Assembly (NCBI RefSeq): GCF_002878395.1
Contig: NC_061118.1
Coordinates: 2,802,310 to 2,866,309 of the forward strand
Source: Capsicum annuum
Lineage: Eukaryota > Streptophyta > Magnoliopsida > Solanales > Solanaceae
Direction: 5' to 3'
Length of the DNA: 64,000 nt
Positions 20,867 through 32,669 of the stretch are shown here, piece after piece. A model generated the notes under the pieces. It ran no database searches. It saw only the letters and a list, made by a program, of their open reading frames with translations, and had not been told where the DNA came from. The stretch's first letter is position 1; each line of letters begins with the position of its first letter. The position numbers were made by a program, and so were the translations under genes.

Positions 20867-22296
20867 TAGTAATGCCCCATATCTCCTTAGCTTAATTTAA
20901 CACTCAATGCAGCAGTAATCCTATGTAAAATTTTAAAAATACTCAGTATTTTTCAGTTTAGAGCTAACCATTGCATAGGAAATTCAGTCATCTTTCCAAT
21001 GATATAAAGTTCGCCCAAATCGGTTACCTAGGCAAAGAGTTAGAGCTATTTTTTGTAAAAAAGTGTGCTAAATAGCACATCACCGCGATGTGGAGACATG
21101 CCAAATTGCAATTGTCAAAATCCAGTAAGCCAACACGATAAGCCCATGTTACGGAGTAGTGCTAGTTCCTAATTTGTAATTTTTAGTGAAGCTCCGCAAT
21201 AATGGCGTGTCGTGCTAAGGCCGTTTTTAGAATTGTCAATTCCAGTGAGCCTCCACGATTATGGCGTATCGCGCCAGGGGCCTTTTTTGGAAAATTTTGA
21301 CAGAAACTAACAGTTTCGTCTAGGGTTAAACTAGTCTTTTCCCATGATTTTGATACACCCATATATGGGATTTAATCCCTAAAAATATTTTAAACCCATT
21401 CTTTATAAATTTTCCCCAAAATCAACAACCTCTCTCTCAATTAGATAACTCTAATCTTCAAGCAATCCAGAACAAATACCAAGAAACTCACTAAGAACTT
21501 CAAGAACTTTTCCCCTCAGGTATTTTAGGTGTTTATCTATGGGTTCCTTTCACCCATAGAGCCTAAGAATCTCTTTTAAAAATACAAGATTGAGTTTTTA
21601 TGAATTCCATGTTTCAAGAATAATTGTATTCATGTTCATTACATTAATTGAGTTTTAATCCATGATTAGTTGTATATTTTATGTAATTTAAATAGCATGT
21701 ATATTGAATTGTGTAATTCCCATGGTATAATCCTTGAATTAGCAAGTTTGGGTATTGTAGTTACAATGATTATATGTTGTCCATGATTATATGCCTTAAG
21801 TTGTGATCCCTAAGTGTTTGATGGAATTTTCATGTGAATTAGATGGTGGTCATGACATGGTAGCATATGTCTAAGCTTATGCCCTACAAGTCTTTGATAA
21901 AATGTCTCTACGAATGAATTATGAACACGTGGACTTTGTTATGCTTTTCATGATCATGCTATACTTTAATTTTCATGCTTTTCAATATCTCTAGCATTTT
22001 AGTAGTTGGAGTTAGTCGGGGTCTTGTCCCATCAACTCCACATTCAAACAGTTCAGTTAGAGGCTTTTTAGATTAGACTATTTTAGACAATATTCAAATT
22101 TCAAATTTTTTTAATCAATTGTTATTATTTACCAGTATTTCAGATTTTTAACCTTATGGTATTCCATCTTATTTTTTGTATTTCTTTTAGTGTTATTATC
22201 CAGTCCTCACAATAGGTACCAGTTATGGGTTAGCTTATGGTCCTTTGGGATCGTAAGCACCGTGTAGTGTTTGGGGTACAAACTCAGGGAGTTACA
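20867..22296 (+). mobile_element. 3' LTR of element B
   Basis: Begins TAGTAATGCCCC and ends GGGAGTTACA. It is collinear with the 5' LTR except for a deletion of about 1 kb near 21,985, where the CAGT-rich segment is missing. It keeps the LTR end that the 5' copy has lost. Differences from the 5' LTR are frequent, so the insertion is not recent. Confidence 0.88.
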
Positions 22297-22301
22297 AATC
22301 C

Positions 22302-22960
22302 AAACGGCTTCAGGATGGATCTTCCACACTTTATGAATACTTGAAGCTCACAGAAAGTTCTTATTTCTTAGAGGATGGATAGATCAAAGGGATCCATATA
22401 CTAATTGATTAGATCTGGAGGGTAGTTTGTTATTTTAAAAGATTGAATTCCTTTTTAATGAGCTTGAGAATTTGATAGATGATTTCTGGTTATCTTCACT
22501 AATACTAGGTATCAAAGGGAAATCATCTACATAGATGTCGTCTGATGTTTTGTATAATTCTATGAAAAAAAAGCTGTCCTCAGTTAATTCATCTTTAAAC
22601 AAGAAGAGAAATTCAAGGTCGTCCTCTTTGCTAAGATAGATGCCTCTGTGATCAACTATTTCTTAAAAAAGCTGGACTACGTCCTTTGACCTTTTTGACT
22701 AAGGACAATTTCTTGCAAAGTCACAAGGTTTTCTGTAGATGAAGTAGTTGTTTTTCTCTTTGTAGTTCATCAATATTCTCATCTGAAGTACCTGGTTCCC
22801 TTAATTGCCTTGGTCTTATCTTTTGGAGGCCTAGGTATTTTGAGCCTCCTGAACCAGAACTTTTTCTTGGATCCTGCTTAATGGCATGAGCAGGGGCAAC
22901 TAGATTTTATTACAAAATCACTCCTACTGCATGCTTGATCAAGTGTTGGATTGTTCTGGA
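22302..22960 (-). pseudogene. E1 last ORF, first part, and preceding linker
   Basis: It continues E1 across the B insertion and is collinear with 27,540-28,020 in E2 and 33,620-34,200 in E3. On the minus strand QDPRKSSGSGGSKYLGLQ (about 22,880-22,830) matches DPRDSYNLGGSNYPCLQ in E3. An acidic block near 22,545-22,520 reads DDIYVDDF; its homologues read IYADDL and FFIDIYEE, so it is not an RT active site. Product unidentified. Confidence 0.5.
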
Positions 22961-23745
22961 TGATCTACTTCAGTATAGATCTCTTCATGCGTATGCTATT
23001 GTAGAAAACCTCATGTAGAATCTTGTTATCAAAGGCAATGTCGTGGGATGTTACATAAGTGTTTTTATTGACAATCGCAAGTGCATTTGACCAATCTCTA
23101 CGAATTCTGGAGAGTCTAAAGGTGAACTCTAATAGTATCTTGTATTTTTCTTGTTCAGCTAGATTCCTTGTTGCCATCTAAGTTTATAAATCTTGTATTC
23201 TCTGAGGCGAAGCTAAAACTTTGATGTTGTTAGGAGTGAAGGTGTGGAATCTAGTTTCAACGGTTTTTCTATGCCGTCAGTGCTAGTTCTAGGCTTGTTT
23301 CCGAATCATCAGTCAGCCATCTTGGTCATCAACTACTTCAAAGCCCTTTGGGTTATTAATGTAGTTCATGAGTGTAAGTAGATAGTCTTCTTCAAGAGAT
23401 TGGATTGAAGATTTCAGATCATCGTTGACATTATTTTGAGAGTCGACCGATGAAGCTGTATTTTCTTTAATATATTCATTCGTTTCAAAACATACACTAG
23501 CAATATTTGTAAGAGATGAGTGTTAGTATTTATCCTCAGGGCCAACCCCATGGAATTTCTTGATGGCTTTCAGATATTCCTCAATACGATCATTATCAAT
23601 AGATTGTTGAGGAACAAAATTTCCAGCTTCATCCATATAAAGCTCTAGGACAACCCAAACTAAAATAATTATGCCATCATTGGAGTACGCATCCAGAAAT
23701 AACCTTTTATTGCTGTGGAGACACTTTTTGATGGACTTCAAGTCT
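22961..23745 (-). pseudogene. E1 conserved domain (SPQRI/WPQRI region)
   Basis: Minus-strand frames carry EEYLKAIKKFHGV (near 23,600), VVDDQDG (about 23,340-23,320), LASPQRIQD and MATRNLAEQEKYK (23,177 on). The same order is found in E3 (VVDDPDG, SAWPQRIQGFYTWM) and E4. It lies downstream of the movement protein and coiled coil, so a coat or structural protein is possible, but no diagnostic coat motif was seen. Stops separate the readable blocks. Confidence 0.5.
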
Positions 23746-24511
23746 TTATCTGGTGGCTCATCATTTTAGGTTTCTAAACTTTAGATCTTCAGGTCATTAT
23801 TCAAGGTAATGGGATCTAGGCTTAAGAAAATGGGATCAAGAATTAGAGCAGCACATCTTGAGGCCATCTTATCATATAGAACTAGGCTAGAGTACTTTAT
23901 CCTATTGACCCAATCTTAATCCATCTCAGCTTTCTTTGGGGATGCCATGGTATATTTTCTTCCCCATATAAATTTCGCAATATTGAACTCCTGTTCATAT
24001 TTTGGAGCTGGAGAGAATTTCATGGATGAATGAGGTGGGTAAGTGGAAAAAGGTTGGTCTAATCTTTGTGAAGGATATCCATGCGGAAATATGGTGGATA
24101 CTTGGATATTTTGTATTATGGTCCAGTCGTATTTCAAAAGATGGATTTGTTCTTCAAGTAAGGCTATTTCCCTTTGTTGTTGGTTGATAAAATATAGAAA
24201 TAATGTTTCTAGCAATATTTTTTAGACTAGATATTCCACAACCTATTTTTTAAAGCTCTGATAAGTATGGCATGTCGGGTAGATGCTTGATCACCTTCTT
24301 ATTGGATAACACGTGGTACTTTTAGAGCTTGAGTTAGGTAATCCTTTTTGAATAGTGAGTTTAGTGGGGATATATATTTGGGAATGAATCTTGTGGAAAA
24401 CATCATAAATATCTGAGATTTAGGTTTTGAGTTGGAGGTTTTGCTTTTTGAAAGAGTGGGCAGTGGCGGATAACTTTGGGGTCTGTAAAAGACCTGGAAT
24501 ACATTTTCCAT
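23746..24511 (-). pseudogene. E1 coiled-coil region
   Basis: The readable frame at 24,215-23,916 contains YFINQQQREIALLEEQIHLL, a leucine/glutamine heptad pattern predicted to form a short coiled coil, followed by a Pro/Ser-rich stretch. Upstream, PLPTLSKSKTSNSKPK (24,440-24,390) matches E3 PTLSKRKPSTIP. E2 has the equivalent coil at 29,648-29,385. Caulimovirids have virion-associated coiled-coil proteins at a similar place, so that role is possible. Confidence 0.5.
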
Positions 24512-24739
24512 CTCATCCTTCTCCCAAGCTTTCTATAAATGGGGTTCTTTAAAACCCCAATGTTTCTCCTATTCTAAACCATTTTCCTCATCATTATAAT
24601 CATTTATCCAGTCTCCTAGCATCCTTTATTGTTTCACTCAATATCCCAATGGTTAGTGTCTCGTGAAAGGACATTTGAACTAGTCTACGTAATGTCCTTC
24701 ATGATTGGACTTTTGTGTCAAATCATTTTTTTCACGGAT

Positions 24740-25960
24740 CCTTTACAGAATCATGAGATGTTCGCCGAATATGGATTATCTTCTTCCAAATATTTATCAG
24801 CACGAGTGAACATATGGATAGAAAGAGATATCCTATAAAGTTTTGTTGCAAATATGGGTTTAATGGGCCAGAGACGGTGAGGAAAAATCCTCAACTTATC
24901 ATAAATTTTCACCCATGTTTTTGTAAGGACTGTATGAAATTTTTCTCGGCATACTTGTCTTGGGATTTGGATGCATTGAATTGTGCTATTGGTGACATCT
25001 ACAATTAGGAATAAGGAGTTGTAGTCAGCTTGCATAGATAGGTTCTTCTCACATCTTTCAAGTTTCTAAGATATTTGGTGGTGTAGAGTTGGCATAATTG
25101 TATAGGTGTTATACAGAATATTCAGGATTTGTGCTCAAATTTTTAGTGCTTCTATAAGATATGGATCGGTGAGGGACATATTAAAGTTGGGCAATATTGT
25201 TACAACCACTGTCCCGATATCCAAGGTGATCTCCTGTATGGTTCATATATTGATACTTACTAAATCCTATATCAAGGAGGGAAGATGCACTTTTATCGGC
25301 TTTCCTTTTCTCACTTGATGATTCCATGCAACTCTAATGGCACCAAAATTGATACGGGTATATCCATGGCTTTTCCACTAATGTGGAAAATCCTTTGACA
25401 TCCGTAGAGTGAAAAATTGAGCAATTGTAGTCGTAAGGATATGCTGGTCAATTGTTGTCACAACAAAGCATTCCTTAACTCCTTCTAGCCTTTCTTGGTT
25501 CAAGTGTCAATCTACATCGATGGATGACACTAACCTTTCAATGAAGGTTGAATATAGGTTTAGTAGAGGTAGATATGTGGAACATAGATCTTAGACTTAT
25601 GATAACACATCTACTTCATATAGGTGGTCTTTTTTACATGATTGTGTGTTATTGATGGTTGTAGTTTTTGGACTACAAGGACTCAAAATATTGTGCTAAA
25701 GATCCAAGACATGGACTTTAAGAAATATTTAGTCTAAATTCTATGAAAAGTAACTACGACTCGATTATGTACAAGACTTTGGTTATATGGGTTAAACAGT
25801 ATTGATTATAGCAATGGAAGGATTATGACTCAGATGTTTATAGGACTTTGGCTGTAATAACTAGAAAAGAAAGACTATGGACACTTTTAAGGCTAACAAC
25901 TTGGTAAATATAAAGTAAAGACTAAAGATGTAATATTAGATCTCTTACAAATAGTAGTAG
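24740..25960 (-). pseudogene. E1 movement protein, 30K type
   Basis: 30K-superfamily movement proteins enlarge plasmodesmata for cell-to-cell spread. On the minus strand FGAIRVAW lies at 25,348-25,324 and PNFNMSLTDPYL at about 25,192-25,157, the two hallmark strands of the fold in the right order and spacing. A C-terminal stretch is open from 25,035 to 24,751. It is the first ORF after the primer site (26,010), as in many caulimovirids. Internal stops occur (for example within LPSL..DL), so it is not functional. Confidence 0.75.
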
Positions 25961-26009
25961 CAGATGTTATATGAATACTTTCTTCCTTACTCTCTCCGAG
26001 AGTGGGTTT

Positions 26010-26022
26010 GGCTCTGATACAA
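26010..26022 (-). other. Primer-binding site at the E2/E1 junction
   Basis: The minus strand reads TTTGTATCAGAGCC, nearly identical to the initiator-Met primer site TGGTATCAGAGCC. It sits at the end of the E2 leader and at the start of E1, showing that the two copies are joined head to tail without loss. Confidence 0.75.
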
Positions 26023-26910
26023 AATAGACCAGGGGCAACGGGGCACGGAGTGACACCACTAGTAATATTAACTAGGCGATAACAATAGAGCTCTTACTTT
26101 CAGTATGATAGGTGGTTTCACGACTAAGTCAGCGGTACGCCATATGAAATCAAAGGTCTCATCGACATCACAGACCACACTCTATCCTCTCCTACATAAT
26201 AGGTGGTTCACATCTACATAGATGGCACACCATACAAAATCAAAGCTTTTATCAATACACAATAGCTTTCTTATGACTAGGGCTACACATCTAATAATCC
26301 CTAAAGGTTGGCTTGCCGCGAACAAAGGTTTTCTTAACCTTCAACTGGATGGCTTAACTTTACAAGTTTTTGAACACATGAAATCTTTTAGTATTATAGT
26401 ATGGATACAATTGTTTCATATATGACATACATGGTATTTTTGTGGCTCTTCCATGGCCTTAAGAACCCTCAATACTCTATAGAATAAAGGTGTACTATGC
26501 TATACCACATATTTATGTGTTTATAATAACAAAAGAAAGCAAATCAAAAAGATATATTTTTTTCATAAACATTGAAAGGACTTAGAAATTTAAGTCTCAT
26601 GGACAAAGCCAATTTCGTTTCATAATCATAGAAAGTACTTCAAAGTAACATGTTGTAATAGAAATAAGTATACTAGCTGAAGTATTTCTTTACCCCACTA
26701 CTCTGACCTAAAGGATAGAGGTATCCATACCCCTGGAGAGAAAAGAGAAAGATAGAGAAGTTAGCTAACAAATATTTTATTGATAATATGAAAGTTTACA
26801 AGAGATAATTTAGGTAGAGAGTCTATTCCAATAAGAGAAGTTAATCTCTAAGTGGAGAGGTTGATCTCTGGGTGGAGAAGATGATGATCTCTAACTAAAG
26901 GCCTATGTTT
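26023..26910 (-). other. E2 pregenomic leader
   Basis: This is collinear with 12,144-13,046. It contains the two-unit repeat (26,103-26,169 and 26,195-26,259, spacing 92) and the about 20-bp GA-rich units (26,812-26,890). The TATA box to primer-site distance is about 0.9 kb, as in E1 and E3. Confidence 0.65.
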
Positions 26911-26921
26911 CCTTTTATAGG
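26911..26921 (-). promoter_or_regulatory. E2 promoter TATA box
   Basis: The minus strand reads CCTATAAAAGG then AAACATAGG, matching the E1 promoter at 13,047-13,057. Confidence 0.65.
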
Positions 26922-26929
26922 AAAAGAAA

Positions 26930-27800
26930 TCTCTAGGTAACATAGAAGTACAGATAAACTTGAAATGAAGATAAACATCACACATGGTCCAGTATTCTAA
27001 AAGTAGTAATGCGCTATCATATCTTCTAAGAGATAAGCCCTATCCACTAATCGATGTTATGCTTTTGCCTGAGGCGTTCTTAGCCTTTCAAGCTTGTTTT
27101 TTATGATCTGGTGAAGTAACTCTTCTTGTTGGATGAATCTATGTATTTTATGGGGAATATTTAAGTCGTTTGCTTTTGTATGCGTTGGTGACTTCATTGT
27201 ATTCATTTTCCAATGAGAGAATTGATAAGGGAAATTTTCAGTAGAGTAAAATTTACAGCTGAGCTTGGACATCATAGCCTGTGGTTCCTATCGGGTGATG
27301 CAACATGAATTCCATTGCATTATAGGAATATTTAAAGCATCGAACCCAATAGTATTGTGGCTTAAACAATAGCATGAACCATTTCAAAGATAGTTGGATT
27401 CAATCAAAATGCCTGAAGGTATCACACTTGACCTTCATGATAATATAGTACCATAATAACCATAGGAGTTCTTGTACAAAGTCATTGGCTAGTGCTATGA
27501 ACAAATGGAAGGAAAGTATACCCGGTACACTCCAAATGGCTTCAAGATGAATATTTCATATATGTTAAACATTTGAATCTTGTAAAAAGTTCTTCTTTGT
27601 CAAATAATGGACAAATCAATGGGATCTAAATGCTGATTGAATGGAAATGTTGAGCAGTCTATTGTCTTAAAAGATAGAATTCCTAGCATATTGATCCTGA
27701 GAATATAACTAGTCGATTTGCCTTCTCTTATACTATATAACTGGTAGAGATCATCTGCATAGATGGTTGCTTGAGTCTTCATATATTTCTATAGATAATA
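26930..27800 (-). pseudogene. E2 last ORF (unidentified product)
   Basis: Readable minus-strand pieces at 27,782-27,600 (IYADDLYQLYSIREGKS) and 27,275-27,057 (FPYQFSHWKMNTMK). It is collinear with E1 and E3 over its whole length. At about 27,520 it preserves the uninterrupted target site of element B. No known domain recognised. Position before the promoter suggests a regulatory protein, but this is only positional. Confidence 0.5.
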
Positions 27801-28019
27801 AGGTGTCCTATGTTGGTTCTTCCTCCAGAAACAAAATTGATTTGAGATATTTCTCTTTTCGATAGTTCATCATGTTTCTTCGTTTGAAGTACCTGGTTTG
27901 CCTGATCACCTTAATCCTGATGCCTAGAGGTCTAGGCTATTTGAAACTTTTGAATTGCAGTTTGTTCTTAGACTTTGCTTGATGAATTGGGAAGGGACAG
28001 TTAGATTTGATAATAAGAT

Positions 28020-28540
28020 TATTTTTGTTGCAAGCATGATCAAGAGTTAGGTAGTTCTGGATAATCTACTTTAATATATATCTCTTCTTGCATAGGCTGT
28101 ACAAGGCATGGAAAATAGCTTACTTCAAGTTTCCTGTATTTCTGTAGAAAACATTTTATAGGATTCTGATGTTGAAGGTAAAGTTTTGAGATATGAGATA
28201 AGTGTTTTTATCCACAACCACAAGTATGTTCCACCAATTATTGAGAATTTTGGATAATCTGAAGGTACATTCTTATAAGATCATGTATTTTTCTCATTCC
28301 ATCCTGATTCTTCATTGCCATTATTATTTTTTTATTTCTTTATGGGACTAGATTATTGGTCATCTTATCTTGTTTATAGACTAATTCATAGACCTCTATC
28401 TCGTTGGAATAATTTTTGAACATGGGCGGATAGACATCTTCAGGGGATTCGATTTATAGTTCAAGATCACCTAATGGATCTTCATTATCTTTGATACATT
28501 TATCAACGTGTAGTTTATCATGAATATCTGTATGATTAAT
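28020..28540 (-). pseudogene. E2 conserved domain (broken)
   Basis: The minus strand around 28,330-28,130 aligns with MATRNLAEQEKYK of E1 (here MAMKNQDG) and with the FYTWMERKNL region of E3. Stops and small indels are frequent. It lies between the zinc knuckle and the last ORF. Confidence 0.45.
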
Positions 28541-28689
28541 GTTCACTAATAATAGGTTATGGTTGGCCATCAGTAAAGACATATGGGATGTTCTTGGGCA
28601 TTCCTTTGCTTTAATTGAGAACAAATTCAGGAATGTTGTTTTTGTTGGAATGAGGGCCTTGCGGGGCTTTATCTTTATCTTGGTGATAG

Positions 28690-28865
28690 GTGCCTATTAT
28701 TTTAAATGAGAGTTAGTCTTTTCTCTTCAATTTTCTGTATTTGGGACATGTTCCTGCAATGTGTCTCTTATCATGGCATATAAAGTATTTGTCCTTACCT
28801 AAGGTTCTCTTTCTGGAGAATATTACACTCTTACTAATTATGAGTTCATTATTTGATAGTTTGCG
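28690..28865 (-). pseudogene. E2 zinc-knuckle segment
   Basis: The minus strand (28,787-28,743) reads YFICHDKRHIAGTCP after a Lys/Arg-rich stretch (KRKLSNNE). The spacing fits a CCHC knuckle as found in caulimovirid coat proteins and retroelement Gag, with the first Cys changed to Tyr (or Phe). Basic residues (KYRKLKRKD) follow. No equivalent was seen in E1, where the matching segment appears deleted. Confidence 0.6.
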
Positions 28866-28874
28866 CTTTTTGGA

Positions 28875-29144
28875 TCATCGATATTGAATGTACCTTTTGT
28901 GCCTTGCATGGCATTTTGAGAGATGGGGAGATTGATTTAGATTAAAATTTGGATAGTTATGAGTAATATCAGAGCTGGCAGATTTGAGACATTCATTCGA
29001 TATAGTGTTGCCAGATGAAATTTCCATCTGCTTCTTGAGAGGATATGGAGGATGGGAATTTGTATGGACAGATGACTCTTTTGATAGAGGCATATCATCC
29101 TTTGGGACAACATGACTAGGATCAATTTGATTCAGGTTGATCAA
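28875..29144 (-). pseudogene. E2 linker before the zinc knuckle
   Basis: An 89-codon open stretch rich in Ser, Asn, His and Pro (for example SKESSVHTNSHPPYPLKK). It has no recognised fold and is probably part of the same protein as the coiled coil and zinc knuckle. Confidence 0.4.
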
Positions 29145-29384
29145 GTCAGTGGCTTGGTCATTGTCCTTGGGAAAGCATTATTTTAGATACCAGTTCTTCA
29201 TTGTGGAATTCCTCATCAAGGATCTGTAAGGAATTATCTAAAGTAGTAGATTTCGTTCTCAACTTGAGATCATTATGCGTGCTGGATGAATTGACTAGTC
29301 ATTTATGTCTTGTCGTTGTTGTTTTGTATCACAATTCTAGCCTATTCTCTGAACAGAAGAAAAATGTATCATTTTTTATATGAT

Positions 29385-29648
29385 TCAGGTGATATTAGGC
29401 CCAAGATTTTGTTTATCATCAGATTTTGGGGTTAAGGACATGGGTATTGGTGAATTGATAGAGTTGTGGCTCTTATGTTGTGAAGGATACTTTCGTGGTG
29501 GTATGGGAAATAATTTTAGATTTATCCTGAAATTTTGAGTTTGTTGTGCTTCAATTATTTCATACTTCAGGTGTTGGATTTGGGCTTTTAAGGAACCAGT
29601 CTCTTTTTGTTGTTGGCTTATGAAGTCAAATAGAGAGGTGCTAGGCAA
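29385..29648 (-). pseudogene. E2 coiled-coil region
   Basis: The frame contains FISQQQKETGSLKAQIQHLK, followed by Pro/Ser-rich sequence (PPRKYPSQHKS). It matches the E1 coil at 24,215-23,916 in order and character. Confidence 0.55.
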
Positions 29649-30302
29649 ACAGACACCATATTTTAAGGTTTTGAGTCGATGTTCTAAGACTTTTCAGTGT
29701 TCTAAGGCCCTCATAAGTCCATCATGAAGAGTTGGTAGAATAACATTCTTACTTGGCAATTTTTGAGTGTAACTTGGGTTATCCTTTGAAAAATTGTGGT
29801 TTAGTGAGAAAGCATTATGTGACTAGATCTAGAAGGGGACATCATGAGCATTTGAGGGTTGAATTCTGATTGAGTATGCTGTGCATCATCCCTATTACAG
29901 GTATTACAGTCACAACTGGTCTTCCATGGGTAATGTCTTCTGATTGAGTATGTTGTACATCATCCTTATTACAGGTTTTACTATCACAACTGGTTTTCCA
30001 CGGGTAATGTCCCAAAAAAGTACACCTATGCTACATTAGGATACGACTATTATGATTGAAGTGTTTTATCCTATCAGGTTCTTTCATGAAGACATTGAGG
30101 AAGCAGTAGATGGTTCTTAAGTTCTTTACATCCGTAACGTCATCACTTAGTTTGTACATACCTATGTAGAATGTTGTTTTATATGGCTTCTTAAGATGGG
30201 AGTGGTCGAGATCATCAGTGGACTAAAGAGGTTAAGAATAGCCTCTCAAATTATCGTAATTTCTTACCCATGAATCTATAATAATGCTAACCAATTTCTC
30301 CC

Positions 30303-30327
30303 TATATATATATATATATATATATAT
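30303..30327. repeat. (TA)n microsatellite
   Basis: An uninterrupted TA run inside the E2 copy. Confidence 0.95.
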
Positions 30328-30329
30328 CT

Positions 30330-31395
30330 TAGGATCTTAGTGCACTCTATGGTTCCATTAGTTGTATCTATGTTTAGGGATAGTAAGTTCTCATCATTTG
30401 GAGTAGATAAGTTCATAAAATAGTTTTGGACTCTCCAGGCCATTTGGTAGTGAAGAGTATCCTGGGAAACATCTTTGTCCTAACGCTCTAAAGATATGAA
30501 CTTGGATTCTTAGCACTTTCATCCAATATGAATCAGATAAAGGTATGAGAAAATTAGGGAACAAGGTGACATAGACTGTCTCGATATCTGGGCTGATCTC
30601 TTACATACCTAAATTCATAGGTTGGTACTCATAGAACTACTAGCAAGTAGGGAAAGGAGTGTCATCACTGTCTGGCCTTTTGTTCCATGATACGTCAAAG
30701 TGATTCGTACAACACCAATATGGAGATGAGTATGTGGAATGTCCTCTTACATTTGCAAGGATATGAACTATTCATCCTGAGTTGTAAGAATAGGATACTG
30801 AATAATTTTAGTTGCAGCAACATATTCTCTAACTCCTGTTGGCTTATGTTTAACCATAGAGTTGATTTTTATCCACGGATTGCATATCTTTTTAGCGAGA
30901 GCTGAAGAGGGGTTAGGAAGAGGTAGATATGTTGTGGATATCTAGTTTAGTGGTGGCATCACATCTACTCCATATAGGTAGTCATATTTATATGACAACG
31001 TATCACTCGTAGTGGTTGGTATGTTTGTCTTGAAAAAAGGCTTACAAAAAACTAGATGAAGATGGTGAATATTTTGAACTAGACATATTTTGTGTTTTTT
31101 TGGACAATAAAAACTCGATATATTTGTGCTAAAGATCTAAGAAAAGACAAAGAAATATTTGTTCTAAATGCTAAACAAAGTAACTACAACACAAATATGT
31201 ACAAGAGTTTGCCTATGATAATGAGAAACTAAGGACTTTCGCAACAAAAAGATTATGACTCGATATTTACATGACTTTGGTTGTAATAATCAAAGGTAAA
31301 TACTAAGGACGGTATTATGGATATATTTTTTTGACAAATTAAGGTAAGTACTAAAAATGTAAGGTTATATACATTGGTAGCAAATATTATATGAA
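30330..31395 (-). pseudogene. E2 movement protein, 30K type
   Basis: The minus strand reads LHIGVVRITLTYHG (about 30,723-30,682) and, after a frameshift, PNFLIPLSDSYW (30,558-30,522). These are the same two 30K signatures as in E1, slightly better preserved. Stops lie between them. It is the first reading frame after the E2 primer site at 31,430. Confidence 0.78.
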
Positions 31396-31429
31396 CACTT
31401 GCTTCCTCCTTCTTTCTAGAAGTGGGGTA

Positions 31430-31443
31430 GGCTTTAATACCTA
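31430..31443 (-). other. E2 primer-binding site, decayed
   Basis: The minus strand reads AGGTATTAAAGCC, aligned with the E1/E2 site. About 17 further bases of leader (to 31,460) match E1 before the sequence switches to E3 in the opposite orientation. Confidence 0.6.
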
Positions 31444-31460
31444 ATAGACTAGGGATAGCA

Positions 31461-31790
31461 AGTTACCTTGGATATTGAGACAATCTTTGTCACTCAAATC
31501 CCAAATTTTAGTATGTCCCTCTCAGATCCACACATTATAGAGGCACTAAAGATCAGGGTACAAATACTTCAAACTTCGGATGCTATTACCATATGTACAA
31601 CAATACACTATCAAATGGCTTGATAAGTGCAAAACCACAAGACAAACCTATCCATTCCAAGCGATCACACCACCTTATTTTTAGCCATAAATGTCACCAA
31701 CAGCACCAATTTGGGCGTCCAAATCTCGAGGCAAGTATCGAGGGAGGAATTTCTCATAATGCTTCCAATTCCATTGGTTAATAGTTATTA
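31461..31790 (+). pseudogene. E3 movement protein, C-terminal part
   Basis: It begins inside the 30K domain: LDIETIFVTQIPNFSMSLSD followed by PHIIEALKIRVQ (31,466-31,565), matching the second 30K signature of E1 and E2. The N-terminal half is missing because E3 is cut at 31,460/31,461 against E2. Stops follow after about 60 codons. Confidence 0.78.
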
Positions 31791-32079
31791 GAGGTTGAGA
31801 TTCTATCCTTAACGTCTCAATTCTTCTTACCCTATCTTATATACTAAATCTCATAAGATATCTATCCCCATCCGTTTGTTTATTCTTACTGATTAATATC
31901 TAGGAGAAGACAATACAGATCCAACACATATTTTTCACCTCCTTGAATGATCTATGATAGATAACGATTGGATTCAATAATTCAATCATGAGGGATGCAA
32001 TGTATATAGGATCAAATATCCTTTTTCAGGACACTATCCATGGGTTAGCAACTGTAACTGTATGGAATGCAACCACTAA

Positions 32080-32460
32080 CAACTAAATGATTACAATGAT
32101 GAGGAAGATGAGTATTGAGATTAGGGATTCCAAGAACATTATTGCAAAAACTCCCACTCTATCCAAAAGAAAACCTTCAACCATCCCTCAAAATACACTT
32201 TCCTACCTATCACCCAAAAGGTATAACCTAACCCATGCTCCAAAAATGCATTGCGAGGTGATCAAGCATCCAACCAACATTCCAAACTTATCAAATCATT
32301 AGACAAAAGGTGAAAAACTATCTTGTCTAATACATGTCTGCTGGGAACCTCAATACTACAGTTTATTGTCCAAAAATTAAAAAAAAATTAGCCTTACTTA
32401 AGGAACAGATCACTTCGTTAAAATACTGCAGAACTAATCCACAAAATATCTAAACATACA
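32080..32460 (+). pseudogene. E3 linker and coiled-coil region
   Basis: PTLSKRKPSTIP near 32,150-32,185 matches E1. Around 32,380-32,420 the frame reads KKLALLKEQITSLKY, the E1 coil counterpart, on the plus strand. Confidence 0.5.
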
Positions 32461-32669
32461 CTGTATTTCTCACATCACCAGAAGAGTTAAGATAGCTATT
32501 TTCAACTTCCCCACCTTGTTCATCTACTTTTATGCTATTCAATTCAACTCAAAAATATGAGCAAAATTTTGAATTTTCCATATTTTTATAGAAAAGGAAT
32601 GAGGCCATGGTAAATCAAAAACAAGTCGAGATAGCACAAGGTCAGGTAAAGAAGATAAAGTTCCACTTT

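Larger units (their letters stand above)
14120..22296 (+). mobile_element. Ty3/gypsy chromovirus B (Tekay type) inserted in E1
   Basis: An 8.2-kb element with LTRs, gag, protease, RT, RNase H, integrase and chromodomain in gypsy order. The LTRs start TGTAATACCCCGTATCTCC (14,120) and TAGTAATGCCCCATATCTCC (20,867). Flanking 5-bp duplications are ACTCC (14,115-14,119) and AATCC (22,297-22,301). The uninterrupted site is seen in E2 at about 27,520 (GTACACTCCAAATGGC), which confirms both boundaries. Stops occur throughout, the LTR ends have internal deletions, and the 5' LTR/primer site/gag junction is lost. Confidence 0.92.

Noticed and set aside
22520..22533. YVDD in E1 as the active site of a viral reverse transcriptase
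   Set aside because: The matching positions in E2 and E3 read YADD and FFIDI, and none of the flanking RT motifs (DxxxGYxQ-like, SFGLxN-like, LGH-like) is present in any copy.
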